Shown one piece after another: positions 23,490 through 34,100 of a stretch of 64,000 bases of DNA. A program made the position numbers and the translations under genes. Origin of the DNA: Ceraceosorus guamensis (lineage: Eukaryota > Basidiomycota > Exobasidiomycetes > Ceraceosorales > Ceraceosoraceae); the NCBI RefSeq assembly GCF_003144195.1, contig NW_020290045.1, positions 62,001 to 126,000 of the forward strand, in the 5' to 3' direction. A model generated the notes under the pieces. It searched no databases and had not been told where the DNA came from. It saw nothing but the letters and a program-made list of their open reading frames with translations. Within the stretch, counting starts at the first letter, position 1, and each line of letters starts with the position of its first letter.

Positions 23490-25011
23490 ATGGCTACCGC
23501 ACTACCTGGTCAAACCCAGCCTCCCTCGGCTGTCATCATCCCCTCTGAGCGCCCTCTGAGCGAGAGGTTCACCCTGCCAGATCTGACCGCCATCAGTTTC
23601 GACGCCAGCAATGCCGACGAAATTCAAGTATCGATCGGCGTGATGCCAAAACAGAAGGATGCGGAGCTCAAGCCGCTCGCACTGTTTCGAAGAGCAGGCG
23701 GAGAGGATGCAAGGAAGGCGAGGGTCAGCTTGCATGGTGCTGTGAATGACGATCGAGCCAAGCACGAGCAGGTTTGGCAACTCGACGCTCCGCAAGATCA
23801 GAGCTCCTTTGAGCTCTCGCCTGCGGACACTTGGGCTGCCCTGTATGCCTGTGAGTATCGGCACGATCCTATCGCCCGCCTCGATGTCGTTGGGATTCGG
23901 ACATTGATCCACGCATGCCCCTTTGCCCGTAGTCTGGATCCGCAACGACTTCAACGAGCGTTTGCCTGTTGAGCTCGGCACGAAGTTGTCCAACCGAGAC
24001 CACATTCTGGCGTATCTCACGCACACTGGTTTGGGATTTCGAGCCCCCGATGCAGTTGGGCGGTATGAGCTACTATGGGATCGCAGCGCCTTCTGGCAAG
24101 GTGAGGCTTGAGCCTGTACCAGATGGTCAAGCGTCGTTCGCCACTGACGATCAAGATTCTTGATGCTGCAGGTGCCGGTGCACCTCTCGGGCGATCGTGG
24201 CTTCAAGCGCCCCTTCCAGCAGCAGATGCATTCGGGCCACTCACCAGCACTTCATTTCCGCACACGCTCTCCTTTACAAAGTCGGACAACCCGCCAGTTC
24301 TGACTGCCCATCCTCTGCGTCCACCCAAACCAGCACCGGGAAGCATCGTCTACTCTCGCTACATTCACAGCGTCAAGCAGCACCTCACCTTGACCCACAT
24401 CAACCCTGACGATCCCAAGCACTTCGAAGCTTATTGCAGGTGGCAGAATTCGGATCATGTCAACAAGGGCTGGAGGGAAAGAGGTTCGGAGGATTATCAT
24501 AGACAGTATCATAAAGGACGTCTTGCTGATCCTCATATCATGGGCTACATTCTGTCTTGGGACGGCGAGCCTGCCGGATATGGCGAAGCCTCATTCAACA
24601 AGGAAGATGTGAGTAACGATCCGTAGCGTCTAAATCTCCCAAGGAAGCAGGCTTGCTAACGTTGTCTCGTCTGCAATATGCTTCACGCAGGGCATGGCAG
24701 CATTTGTAGGCGGCATGGGCGATTACGATCAAGGTACCCACCTACTGATCGGCGAGTCCAAATTCCGAGGACGTCATCGATTCGCCTCTTCCATGGTCAG
24801 CATGAAGCATTTTTGTTTCCTGCGAGAATCCAGGACGCACATCGTGATTGGAGAACCGCGATTCGATCTGCCGATCATTCCTTTGCTGGCTCAGCATTTG
24901 CCGCAATCGTGGCGCAGAGAGGTGGAGTTGCCGCATAAAAGGGCTGTATTGTTCCTGCTACACCGCGACCGCTTCTTTGATGCCGGACCTTCTGGTGGCA
25001 TCTTCTACTGA
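23490..25011 (+). CDS. N5-hydroxyornithine acyltransferase (SidF/Fer5-like, IucB-type GNAT)
   Basis: Transfers an acyl group from CoA to the N5-hydroxyl-amine of N5-hydroxyornithine, making the hydroxamate unit of the siderophore. Four exons in phase: 23490-23850, 23933-24100, 24172-24608, 24691-25011; 428 residues. The start is the first in-frame ATG, right after the tetranucleotide leader repeat. The C-terminal half is an IucB/MbtK-type acetyltransferase fold: RWQNSDHVNKGWRERG, then DPHIMGYILSWDGEPAGYGE with the His/Asp pair of the family, and DQGTHLLIGESKFRGRHR. The FWQGAGAPLGRSWL segment across the second intron is also typical of fungal siderophore acylases. SidF (anhydromevalonyl), SidL (acetyl) and Fer5 (methylglutaconyl) share this fold; the adjacent hydratase argues for a long acyl group. 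No PTS1 at the C-terminus (ends GGIFY). Expected co-regulation with the NRPS through GATA factors. Confidence 0.85.
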
Positions 25012-25239
25012 GCGAGCTCCTGATGCTCCAAAATATCGCGAAATGTCATGAGGCATGCGTTGCCTGCACCCTGTCCGAGGCCGCACGAGACGAGCTGCTT
25101 GGCAGACAAGGAGGGTGCAAGCGTGACGAAAAGCGTCTGACCAGCTCGTACTTACGAGCATGAAATCGTTCCTTTCTGAGATTACGAGAGCCACAGTCTA
25201 ATTTACACAAAGCAGGCACACGACTACGATCGCACCATT
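25012..25239. other. Short convergent spacer
   Basis: Tail-to-tail spacer of about 230 bases between acyltransferase and hydratase; only 3' UTR sequence expected. Confidence 0.6.
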
Positions 25240-26439
25240 TTACTTGCCCACAAAGTTGGGCTTGCGTTTTGCGGCAAAAGCGAGCAGAGCTTCTCGGCGA
25301 TCCTGAGTGGGCAAGAGTTTCTCGTAGCACATGCGTTCCCACTGGAGCGCATCTTCCAACTCGAAGTCGAGTCCGTGCGAGATCGCCATTTTTGCAGAAG
25401 CGAGGGCCAAAGGGGCTGTCGGGAGGTGTGCCATTTTAGGTCGGACGGGTCCTGGTGTGAGCCCCGTGTCGCATAGAAGGCAGGGTGCCTGGGTGCAGGC
25501 GAGCGAAAGCACTCACCACTCTTGGCCATACGCTGGGCTAGTGCGAGTGCTCGCTGTGCTGCGGTTTGACCCTCGTCTGCTAGGTAGTCGATCAAACCCC
25601 ATGATTTGGCCGTCTCGGCATCGATCAACCTTCCGGTGTAGATGAGCTCTTTTGCGCGCGCAAGACCGATCAGACGAGGTGCTCTTTGCGTCCCTCCAGC
25701 GCCTGGAATGATGCCTAGCTGAACCTGTCACATTGGCGTGCGCAGGAGAGGCAATCGTACGTCAGAACGCGTACACGGCTAGCACGCATCACGCAGTGCT
25801 GTACGCGCTTTTGCTCACCTCTGGAAACCCAAGCTTGTCGACGCTAGGACTAGCGATTCTGAAATCGCAAGCCAAGCTGAGCTCCAAACCTCCTCCGAGA
25901 GCAGGTCCGTCGATGGCAGCGATTGTCGGTACGGGAAAAGCGGCCAACTTGTCGAAGATTCTTCTCAAGTCGGACAAGAAGCCCACCACTTCTTGTTCAG
26001 ACATGGATTTCCTCTCGATCAGATCTGCTCCTGCGCAGAAAGCATTGGTGCTGCTGCTCTCGATGATGACGCATCTGAGCGGTTCTTTGGCCTGCGATGA
26101 TCGGATCGTGGATGCAGGGTCCTTCAAAGAGCCGATGGAGGTGTGGTGCGAGGAAGGGGACGTGGAGCGAGAAGCGCTTGACGATGTCGGTGGGGAAACT
26201 TTGCTGGACCCGTTGGCATCCTGGTGAGCTTCGGAAGGGGTCAAGGAAGCTCTGCGAGGAGGTGTGGCCCAACCTGAAGGCATGACGCTCGCCAGCGCCA
26301 AGATTTCATCCAAACGATCATCTAATTGTGCCAGAACCTCGCGCGAAATGGCATTGCGAGCTTCGGGTCGGTCTAGTACTATGCGGTGGATACCTCCTGC
26401 AAGAGGCTCCTCATGCCGTACCAGAATAGGCTTGGTCAT
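25240..26439 (-). CDS. Enoyl-CoA hydratase / crotonase (Fer4/AUH-like) of the siderophore cluster
   Basis: Crotonase-fold hydratase, 346 residues from three exons in phase: 26439-25819, 25724-25517, 25451-25240. Core motifs: RIVLDRPEARNAIS, oxyanion-hole NAFCAGADL, GPALGGGLELSLACD, GFPE/VQLGIIPGAGGTQR, and the AUH-like ending with AKMAISHGL and LLPTQDRREALLAF. Closest recognisable relatives are 3-methylglutaconyl-CoA hydratases (AUH). In U. maydis, Fer4 is reported to dehydrate HMG-CoA to methylglutaconyl-CoA, the acyl donor for ferrichrome A; in Aspergillus the related SidH makes anhydromevalonyl-CoA. A Ser/Pro/Thr-rich insert of about 65 residues interrupts the fold after LDEILALAS. No intron of suitable length removes it. 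No C-terminal SKL-type signal (ends FVGK). The start is the ATG at 26439; the frame runs 78 bases further but only from a GTG. Divergent from the NRPS. Confidence 0.85.
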
Positions 26440-28183
26440 GTTAAGGTCTGGCGCGATTGCTTGTGGTTTTGAATCTTGACTGGATGAAAGAGGACTTGAG
26501 GAGGGCCTGGGCTTCACAGAAACTCCACAATTCTGAATGCCTTTATGGTCTCGGCTTTGCCGTTCCCTGCTAGTGCAAAAGGCTTGTTGGTTGCATGCAG
26601 ACTGCGGATGTGGACATTTGGACAGCCGTTCCTAGGACAGAGGAAGAGACCTGCTAAAATTCGAGATTTGTGACTTGATCTCTTTATCGGATGAATCGTG
26701 GATCAAAATGTTGACGAGCAATCAATAATGCGAGGAACGTGTATGCGCCAAGATCGAGATCGAGAGAACAGGCGAGGGAACTCGACGAGGTGCATGTAAT
26801 CTACATGAACTGCTGGAGCCTTGTCAAAAGTCTCACTTTTTGACTGCATGAGCAAGGCGTGAAATCTTGCTGTTCTGCCCATGCAGCTTTCAATCAAGAA
26901 TCCAAATCCGTCATCACGCTCGTCATTTGTACGTGGCTCGTGACTTTGAGATCGTAAAGCATATGCTGCGATGATGACCAGTCGCGCGCGTCGAAAGTCG
27001 AAGCTCGATCCCAGCAAGCAAATTCTTGATTCACTTGGGCGTCTCAAGCTTCAAGGATCAACTGAGCACGCAAATGGCGTCTGTTTCTGGTGCGTCATCA
27101 CAGACATATTCACATTTACGATTCTCGAAAGGTCCGACTCGTGATCCAAACTCACGCCATTGACTGCTCCACATGATGCGAAACAAGAGAGAGAGAGAGA
27201 GAGAGACGATTTTGACCGAGGAGGTCGACCAGCCGGCAGCGCTCCAACGCCGCGAGAAATTCAAATTGGCAGGTGAAGCCCTCAGGCTTTGCGACCCGCA
27301 CTTGACTGCATGTAGTTGCATGCTCATGACATGCATGAACACCTGCTGACGCAGCTGGCCATATCTGATCTCCGCGGAAAAATAAAAAAATAAAAAATAA
27401 AGGCATTGCATGACGCGCATTTTCTCGTGCGATAGGGTCTAGCCCATATGTGTACAATCTTGAATACAATCTTAAATATATCGGCTGGGTGATCTATTCA
27501 AATTACTTAGTCGCAATGCGACTGAGGAGTGAAGTCAAATAAGTGATAACCGTAAAGCTTCCGGAGCCACTCAGACTGCATTTTCGGTCATCTTAATTCG
27601 ATGTCGGCTGTCTGGTTTGTCAGCCTCGGCTGAAGTGAAATTGGGGCCGAGCCGCCGGCTCAATCGAATGACGTGAATAATTGTGTTTAGTCCACACCGT
27701 AAGGAACACTGAACAGCGCCTGCCGCACATCGACCGATAACCTGGACGGATTAGATGTACATCCTTCTCCACACCTACGCCCACTCAATTCGCACTCACG
27801 ATTGGTGTTGTTCTGTCTCACTCAGTTGGGCTGGGCAGACCTGCCTGACAGACGCCCATCCAAAAGGCGGAGTCGTTTAATTGCGAACACCCGCGCCGGC
27901 TTCATTCCTGATTTGAGCCGCACGCGCGCTCTTTGCTCTCTCAAAATCGACGCCATCTACAAGCCGCTTCTCGTCGTTGCTTCTGCGCTAGGTGCCTCTA
28001 TAAAGCTAAGCTGAAGCTGTCCGTGCCCGAATCTAGAGTATTCGGGTCATCTGCTACGCAGCTTCTTGCTCCCCGCGCTCGAAAAGGCATACCGTCGAAA
28101 TAGGGCAGGTCACCTTACACGCTGCCCGCGTTTGGTCGTCCGAGCCGCCCAGCGCAACGGAAGAATCAGCGTGTCTACGTGGA
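26440..28183. promoter_or_regulatory. Divergent hydratase/NRPS promoter region with several GATAA sites
   Basis: About 1.7 kb between two outward starts. GATAA cores: minus strand at 26684-26688 (about 245 bases from the hydratase ATG), plus strand at 27545-27549 (TGATAA) and 27736-27740 (CGATAA), and GATAG at 27431-27435. Also a (GA)n run near 27187 and an A/T-rich tract near 27379-27402. The placement is what iron-responsive GATA repression of a siderophore operon-like pair would predict. Confidence 0.5.
27186..27206. repeat. (GA)n dinucleotide microsatellite
   Basis: About ten GA units in the middle of the hydratase/NRPS divergent promoter. Confidence 0.85.
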
Positions 28184-31100
28184 ATGACGGCGTCGACGCC
28201 CATCGCAGAGACCAGCAAGGCGGGCGGCTCTTCCACAAGTCTGCGCGCAACACCGCCAGCAGCAGCAGGAACAGCAGCAGCGAAAGCACCAGTTGCTGAC
28301 TCGCTTGAAGCGACGATTGCGCTCTTGAAGGAGATCTCACATCAGCGCTTCCCGAGTGTTGCAGACCAGACCGGACTCAAACATTCACGCGTCTCTTTCA
28401 GCTGCAACCTCGACGCTTCCATCTTCAGCTCCTTGCAAAATGAAAATGTGGATGCAGTTGCGCTGCTTCGAGCAGGCGCGTATCGACTTGTCACGGCCTA
28501 TGCGGACTCGGACGAAGTGCTCATGGGCGAGCTAGAGAGGGATGGCGGAACAAAGCTTGCTCGTCCGATCTGGCATGAACAATCTTCGATTGAAGAGGGA
28601 GGGCATCTCACATGGAGGGATGCAGCGCTGAAGCTGGCTGAGGAGATCAAGACCAAGAAGGTGCTGTCAGAAAGAGAGATGGAACGAGGTCTGCGTGAGG
28701 CGCAACTTCGCCTCGACGTACGAGAGTCTCCGGCGCTCTTCAGCTTCGCTGCATTCGATCTTGCAACTCTCCGAGAACGTTGGTATCCAGTGAATGGGCT
28801 GGCTGTAGGAGTCAGGCATTCCACACAAGGCTGCTCAGTCGATGTTGTCGCTGATGCGGTGATACTCTCAGAGCGCGCTGCTGAGCTGTTCGACAAGCAA
28901 CTTTGTCACCTGGCGTGCCGCTACGCTCCAGCACTCGACAGCGCATTCTTTGAGGAGGGTCAAGGGAACTTTTCCCTTGCTGGTGCATTTTCCGGGTCCC
29001 GCGCCTCTGCGGAGGAGAAGCTTGATCTCCTATCAGCGTACGAGGCACCGTATGATGCGTCCAGAGCGCATTTGCCCATCGCGTGGTTGCAGAAGAATGC
29101 TCGTGAACGACCTGACAGCCTGGCTCACATACTGTGCGAAGAGCCGGATAGCGAGCGCCAAGAGCTCACTTTCAGGGAACTTGACCAGCGAAGCACTCAG
29201 CTCGCAAATTGGCTATTAACGAGAGGGGACACGGAAATCGAGAGCCGCATTGGTGTTTGTCGGCCTCGAGATGCACACTTTTACGTCGCCATGGCAGCCA
29301 TCATGAAGGCCGGCTGCTGCTACGTGCCAGTAAGTCAGCGTCGAAGTTTACCGGATTCCTAGCGAGCTGACACAAAAGCCTGGTAATGGCTTCCAGATTG
29401 ATCGTGACTTGCCAACCGAGCGCAAGGCTTTCATTGCCAAAGACTCTGAAGCAGTGATCGTCTTGACAGATCGAGACCACGCGAAAGCAGATGAGAAAGT
29501 CTTTGGCTCGAAAGGCATCGACATGTCGCTAGATACAAGCTTTGAGAGACAAGTCGCCTCGCATTCCTCTACCGAGCTCACAGAAGTGGATGTAGCTCTT
29601 GATGGCCTGGCTTACATTTTGTATACATCCGGCACGACGGGCAACCCAAAGGGTTGCTTGCAGCTGCATCGAGGTCTCTACTGGGCCATCGAAGCGATGT
29701 GCATCATGCCTCGCCCATTGACCAACGCGGACACGGACCGAAGACTGGCCATGGCAGCAGTGGCCTTTGACGTGCACATTTCCGAGATCGTCCAGTCTTG
29801 GGCGCTTGGCCTTTGTCTCGTCAGCGTGGCTTCCAGATTGTCGCTGCTTGCCGATCTGCAGGACAACATTGAACGCTTTGGGATTACGCACATAGGCATG
29901 GTGCCGAGCATGATTGAGGCGACTCTAACCAAGACGCCCGAGGAGCTGCCAATCAAGTATATCGTGTCTGGCGGAGAAAAGATGACGGATGCTGTGAGTG
30001 CGGCGCCTGGGTAGCGAATGCCGACGTGCACTTTTTTCGCATTGCGCTGATCGCGAGTGCTTCCGCACATTAGGTACTGTCTAAATGGGCCGCTCACCCA
30101 GGCATCGTGTGCGCCAACTTCTACGGACCTACTGAAGCAACCATCGGCTGCACTGCGAGGCGCGTGCGTGGTGTGCAGGACCGGAGAGACAACATTGGTC
30201 TTCCTTTTGAAGGGTCCGGCGCCTACGTAGTGGATTCAAACCTTCGCCTCCTGCCGCGCGGAACACCAGGCGAGCTAATCATTGAAGGCCCTCTAGTTGG
30301 TCGGGGATATCTCAACTTACCAGAAGTCACAAAGAAGGCGTTCGTGGAGTGGCCTCGAGCAGGGTGCCGAGCTTATCGCACCGGCGACTTGGTGCGCATG
30401 AACCACGATGGCACTATTCTGATTGCTGGTAGAATAGACTCGCAGGTCAAGCTTCGCGGCGTGCGGATAGAAAGCGAGGGCGTCAGCGCAGTCATCAGAG
30501 ACGCCTCTACCGATCCATCCATCGATGCCGTCACAGTCGTCACGAGCCACGAGGCAGTGGGCGAGGGATCCGAGCTGCTAGTGACCTTCGTTGCCATCAA
30601 TGACGGAACGGTCTCTGCAAACGAAAGGCGCTCGGCTCCGGCCTTAGCGAGCATCGACCTCGGTATCATGGCTACATTGAGGCAAGCTGCGACGCAAGGT
30701 CTTGCTTCTTATATGCGACCTTCTCACATCATTCCTTGCAAATTTCTGCCTTTGTCCCACAATGGCAAGGTAGATACCAAAGGACTCATCGCCTTGTTCA
30801 AACAGACCGATATGAAGGAATTGATCGCCTTGCAGGAAGCAGACACAGAAGAAGACGCAGATGTCGATGCCGATCGCCCGCTCACGAACCTTGAGCAGCA
30901 GGTGGCCGATACCATCACGAGTATCAACGGGGCCAAGCCAGATGGCATCCGCCCTTCGAAGCGTCTCTTGGAGTGTGGCCTGAATTCCTTGCAATTGGCA
31001 GCACTCACCGGTCTCTTGAGGAAGCACGCAGGTAGCACTCTGTCAGTCGCTGAAGTCTTGTCGTCCCGGACCATTGCCGGATGTGCGCAGGCTATAGAGA

Positions 31101-34100
31101 ACAAGTCGAAAGTCGACGGAGCGCAGGAACCTTCAGATCTCGACTTGAAAGCCTTTGACCGCCAACATCGCCAAACGGCCGAAGAGCACTTCAATCCCAA
31201 GGACATTGAGTCTGTGCTGCCGCCGTTTCCAGTGCAACCAGGCGTGCTCTTCCAGATCACGCAAGATCGGTCAGCGTATGTTCAACACTTCCTCTATGAG
31301 ATCCCAAGTCAATCAGCTCTGTGCAATGTAGAGCAGATCTCAAAGGCTTGGTCCGCTGCAGCCTCGCGACATGCGATATTGCGCACATGCTTCGTTCAAT
31401 CCGAAAGCGCATTACTGCAGGTGGTGTTAAAGGCGTCGGCAGATTCCGCACAAGCTCCCGTAATCTGCTCACCTCTCGCACACCGCCAAATAGAGTCTGC
31501 GACATCCTTTTCAGAAATTTTTCGGTCGATGCTCGCTGCAGGTGTTGCGCGCGACATCAACGAAGACATCGCTACGCCATCTTGGAGCGTGCACATCTTC
31601 TGCGATGCCAAAGCACCCGAGGCTGCGAGGTACTTTAGCTTGTCGCTGAATCATGCACTGTACGACGCATTCGCTGTGCAAGCCCTGATGAAAGACGTCG
31701 ACAATCTGCTCTCACAAGCGCCAGCATTATGCGCAACTCCGCTGGCAATGGAACAGATACTGGCCCAGATCGGTGACAGCTCGTCTGACGTGCACCGGTC
31801 GTTTTGGATCGGCGAGCTGCAACACACGACCCAGCTTCAGTCGACCGCAAAGCGGCCCCGACGCGGCGCAAAGTCGACGCGCACCCAACGCGTCCTCGAC
31901 ATTCCCCTCAGCGATGTGCAAAGCACTTGCGCTCGATTGGGCGTGACGCTGCAAGCCCTACTCTATGGCGCTTTCGCATTTGCAGCGAAATCGTTCTGCG
32001 ACTGGTCAGATGAAGCTGTGTTCGGCGTGAGTCGCGTGATATTGCTGATCATTTCCTTGCTTATTGTTGACGCTCCATGCCCTCTCCGAGCCCCGCAGAC
32101 TGTTCGGAGCGGACGCAATCTACCTCTTGACGGCATCGAGAGCGCAGTCTGCCCTCTGGTGACCCTTGTTCCAACACGTATTTCGCTACGCCACGGCGGC
32201 ATAGCCAACTTTGTGGAGACCGCTCAGGAGGGACTTCTTGCGAGCTTGCCACACGAGCATGTACCTCTGGGATCAATTCAAGGATGGCTTGGAGCGAGAA
32301 GCCTATTTGACGTGCTCTTCTCGTGCCGACACGTCGCTCAACCGCACTCCTACAAGCATTTCAAACATTTGGAGGGCAGCCCGCCAACTCCAGAGTTCAT
32401 CTTGGCAATCGAGACCGTCTTCGACGACCCTTCGGATGCTGTCCAAGTGCGCGCTGCTTTCACGGATGATGTTGCAGAAAATGAGGTGGAAACCATTCTC
32501 AAGAGTCTCGAGGACTACCTCTCGGCTTTCTATAACGCAGATGAAGCTGCTTTGCCAGCTCAGGACACACGCACAAGTGCGCACGCCCATGGATCATCTG
32601 GCTCGTCCAAGCGAAGAACGGAGGACGCCGAAGATCCTGATCCACCGCACGATGTGCTCCAGACAGTGAGACAAGTCACTGCGCAGTTCCTGCACCAAAA
32701 TATTGATGGCGTGGCTCCGAGGACATCACTCGTGTCCCTAGGTCTTACATCTCTGCGTGCAGTTGCACTGGCACAGAAGTTGTCGGCCGCCGGCTTGTTC
32801 GTGGAGCCCCTCGACATCATTCAAGCAGGCTCGCCTCGTGGTATTGCTGTCAAGGCGCAGTCGACTGGCTTCAATGCTTCGGATGAATCTCAGAATCGCT
32901 CTGACGTGAACGAGACCGAAGCCGCACTGATAGAGGAACTAGGAGGCACGGAGAGGCTGAAGCTTTCGCCAGCTGACGCGCCTCAGCTAGCTGAGTGCAC
33001 TCCTCTGCAGTCGGGCATGCTATCGCAAACTGTTTCATCAGGTGGCGAGCTCTACGTCCACGCTTTTCCGCTTCGTCTGAACGACGCGATCGACCTTGAG
33101 CGCCTGGAAAGCGCTTGGAACGTCGCTACCAGGACTTTTGAGGTCTTACGCCTGACCTTTCACTTTGCGGCCACACACGGTCGATGGTGTCAGGTGCTGC
33201 ACAGCGCTGATGCAGTGCAGTCTCCATGGCTGCGCATAAGCACCTCGGAACCTTCTACAGAGCTGTCCAAGCGAGCCATTGTGGCTCTGAACATGGGATC
33301 AGAACATGCATTCGAGACACCACCAGTGCGTCTTTTGCTTGCGAGCTGCGAATCAGGACCACATCATCTAGTCATTGCGCTTCACCATTCGCTGTACGAC
33401 GGCGTCAGCTTCAACAACCTGCTAGAGCATGTCGCGCGGCTGTATGCGAACGAGGAGCTTCCGCGCCACCCATCATTTTTGGACGCCGCAAGACGGATTT
33501 CAGTCTCTCAAGTGCGCTCACTCCAGTACTGGACTGAGCGCATGCAAGGCTGCAACACTCAATTTTTGCCTTCGCGAAACACGGTATCTGGCCCAGATAG
33601 CACCGCTGCCTGGCGCGCTTCCATCGGCCTCGACGCAGAGCAAGGACTTGAGCTTCAGCGAATCGCTCGGCGTTACCAGGTGACACCTCAGAGCATAGGA
33701 CAGCTGGCTCTTGCGCAAGTATTGAGCAAGCGCAGCGGACATGTTGATATCTCGCTTTGCCAGGTTGTTTCGGGACGGACGATGCGCGAAGCTGCCGATG
33801 TCATTGGTCCAGTCTTCAATACTATCCCCTGTCGAATCGCGCTCTCGCATTCCAAGAAGCAACGCAATGCACTCAAAGAAATCAACGCTGCAAACGTCGA
33901 CGCGCTGCGCGCGCAGCATGCGTCTCTCCGCGACATTCAGAGAGCCGTCCGAGTCAGAGCGGTGTCCGACGTCTTATTCGTCTTTCAACCTCACATTGAC
34001 ACGGGAAAGGAGCACAGGGAAATTCGGGACCCGTGGACGGTTGTGAAACGGTCGTCCGACACTGATGAGAGCAGCACGCAATTCAGTCTCAACATCGAAA

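Noticed and set aside
26440-26517. Upstream extension of the hydratase frame
   Set aside because: Starts only from GTG and adds a Ser/Pro-rich stretch with no family match; the ATG at 26439 is preferred.
28498-28896. Antisense frame over the NRPS 5' end
   Set aside because: Shadow of the coding strand; Ser/Arg-rich artefact.
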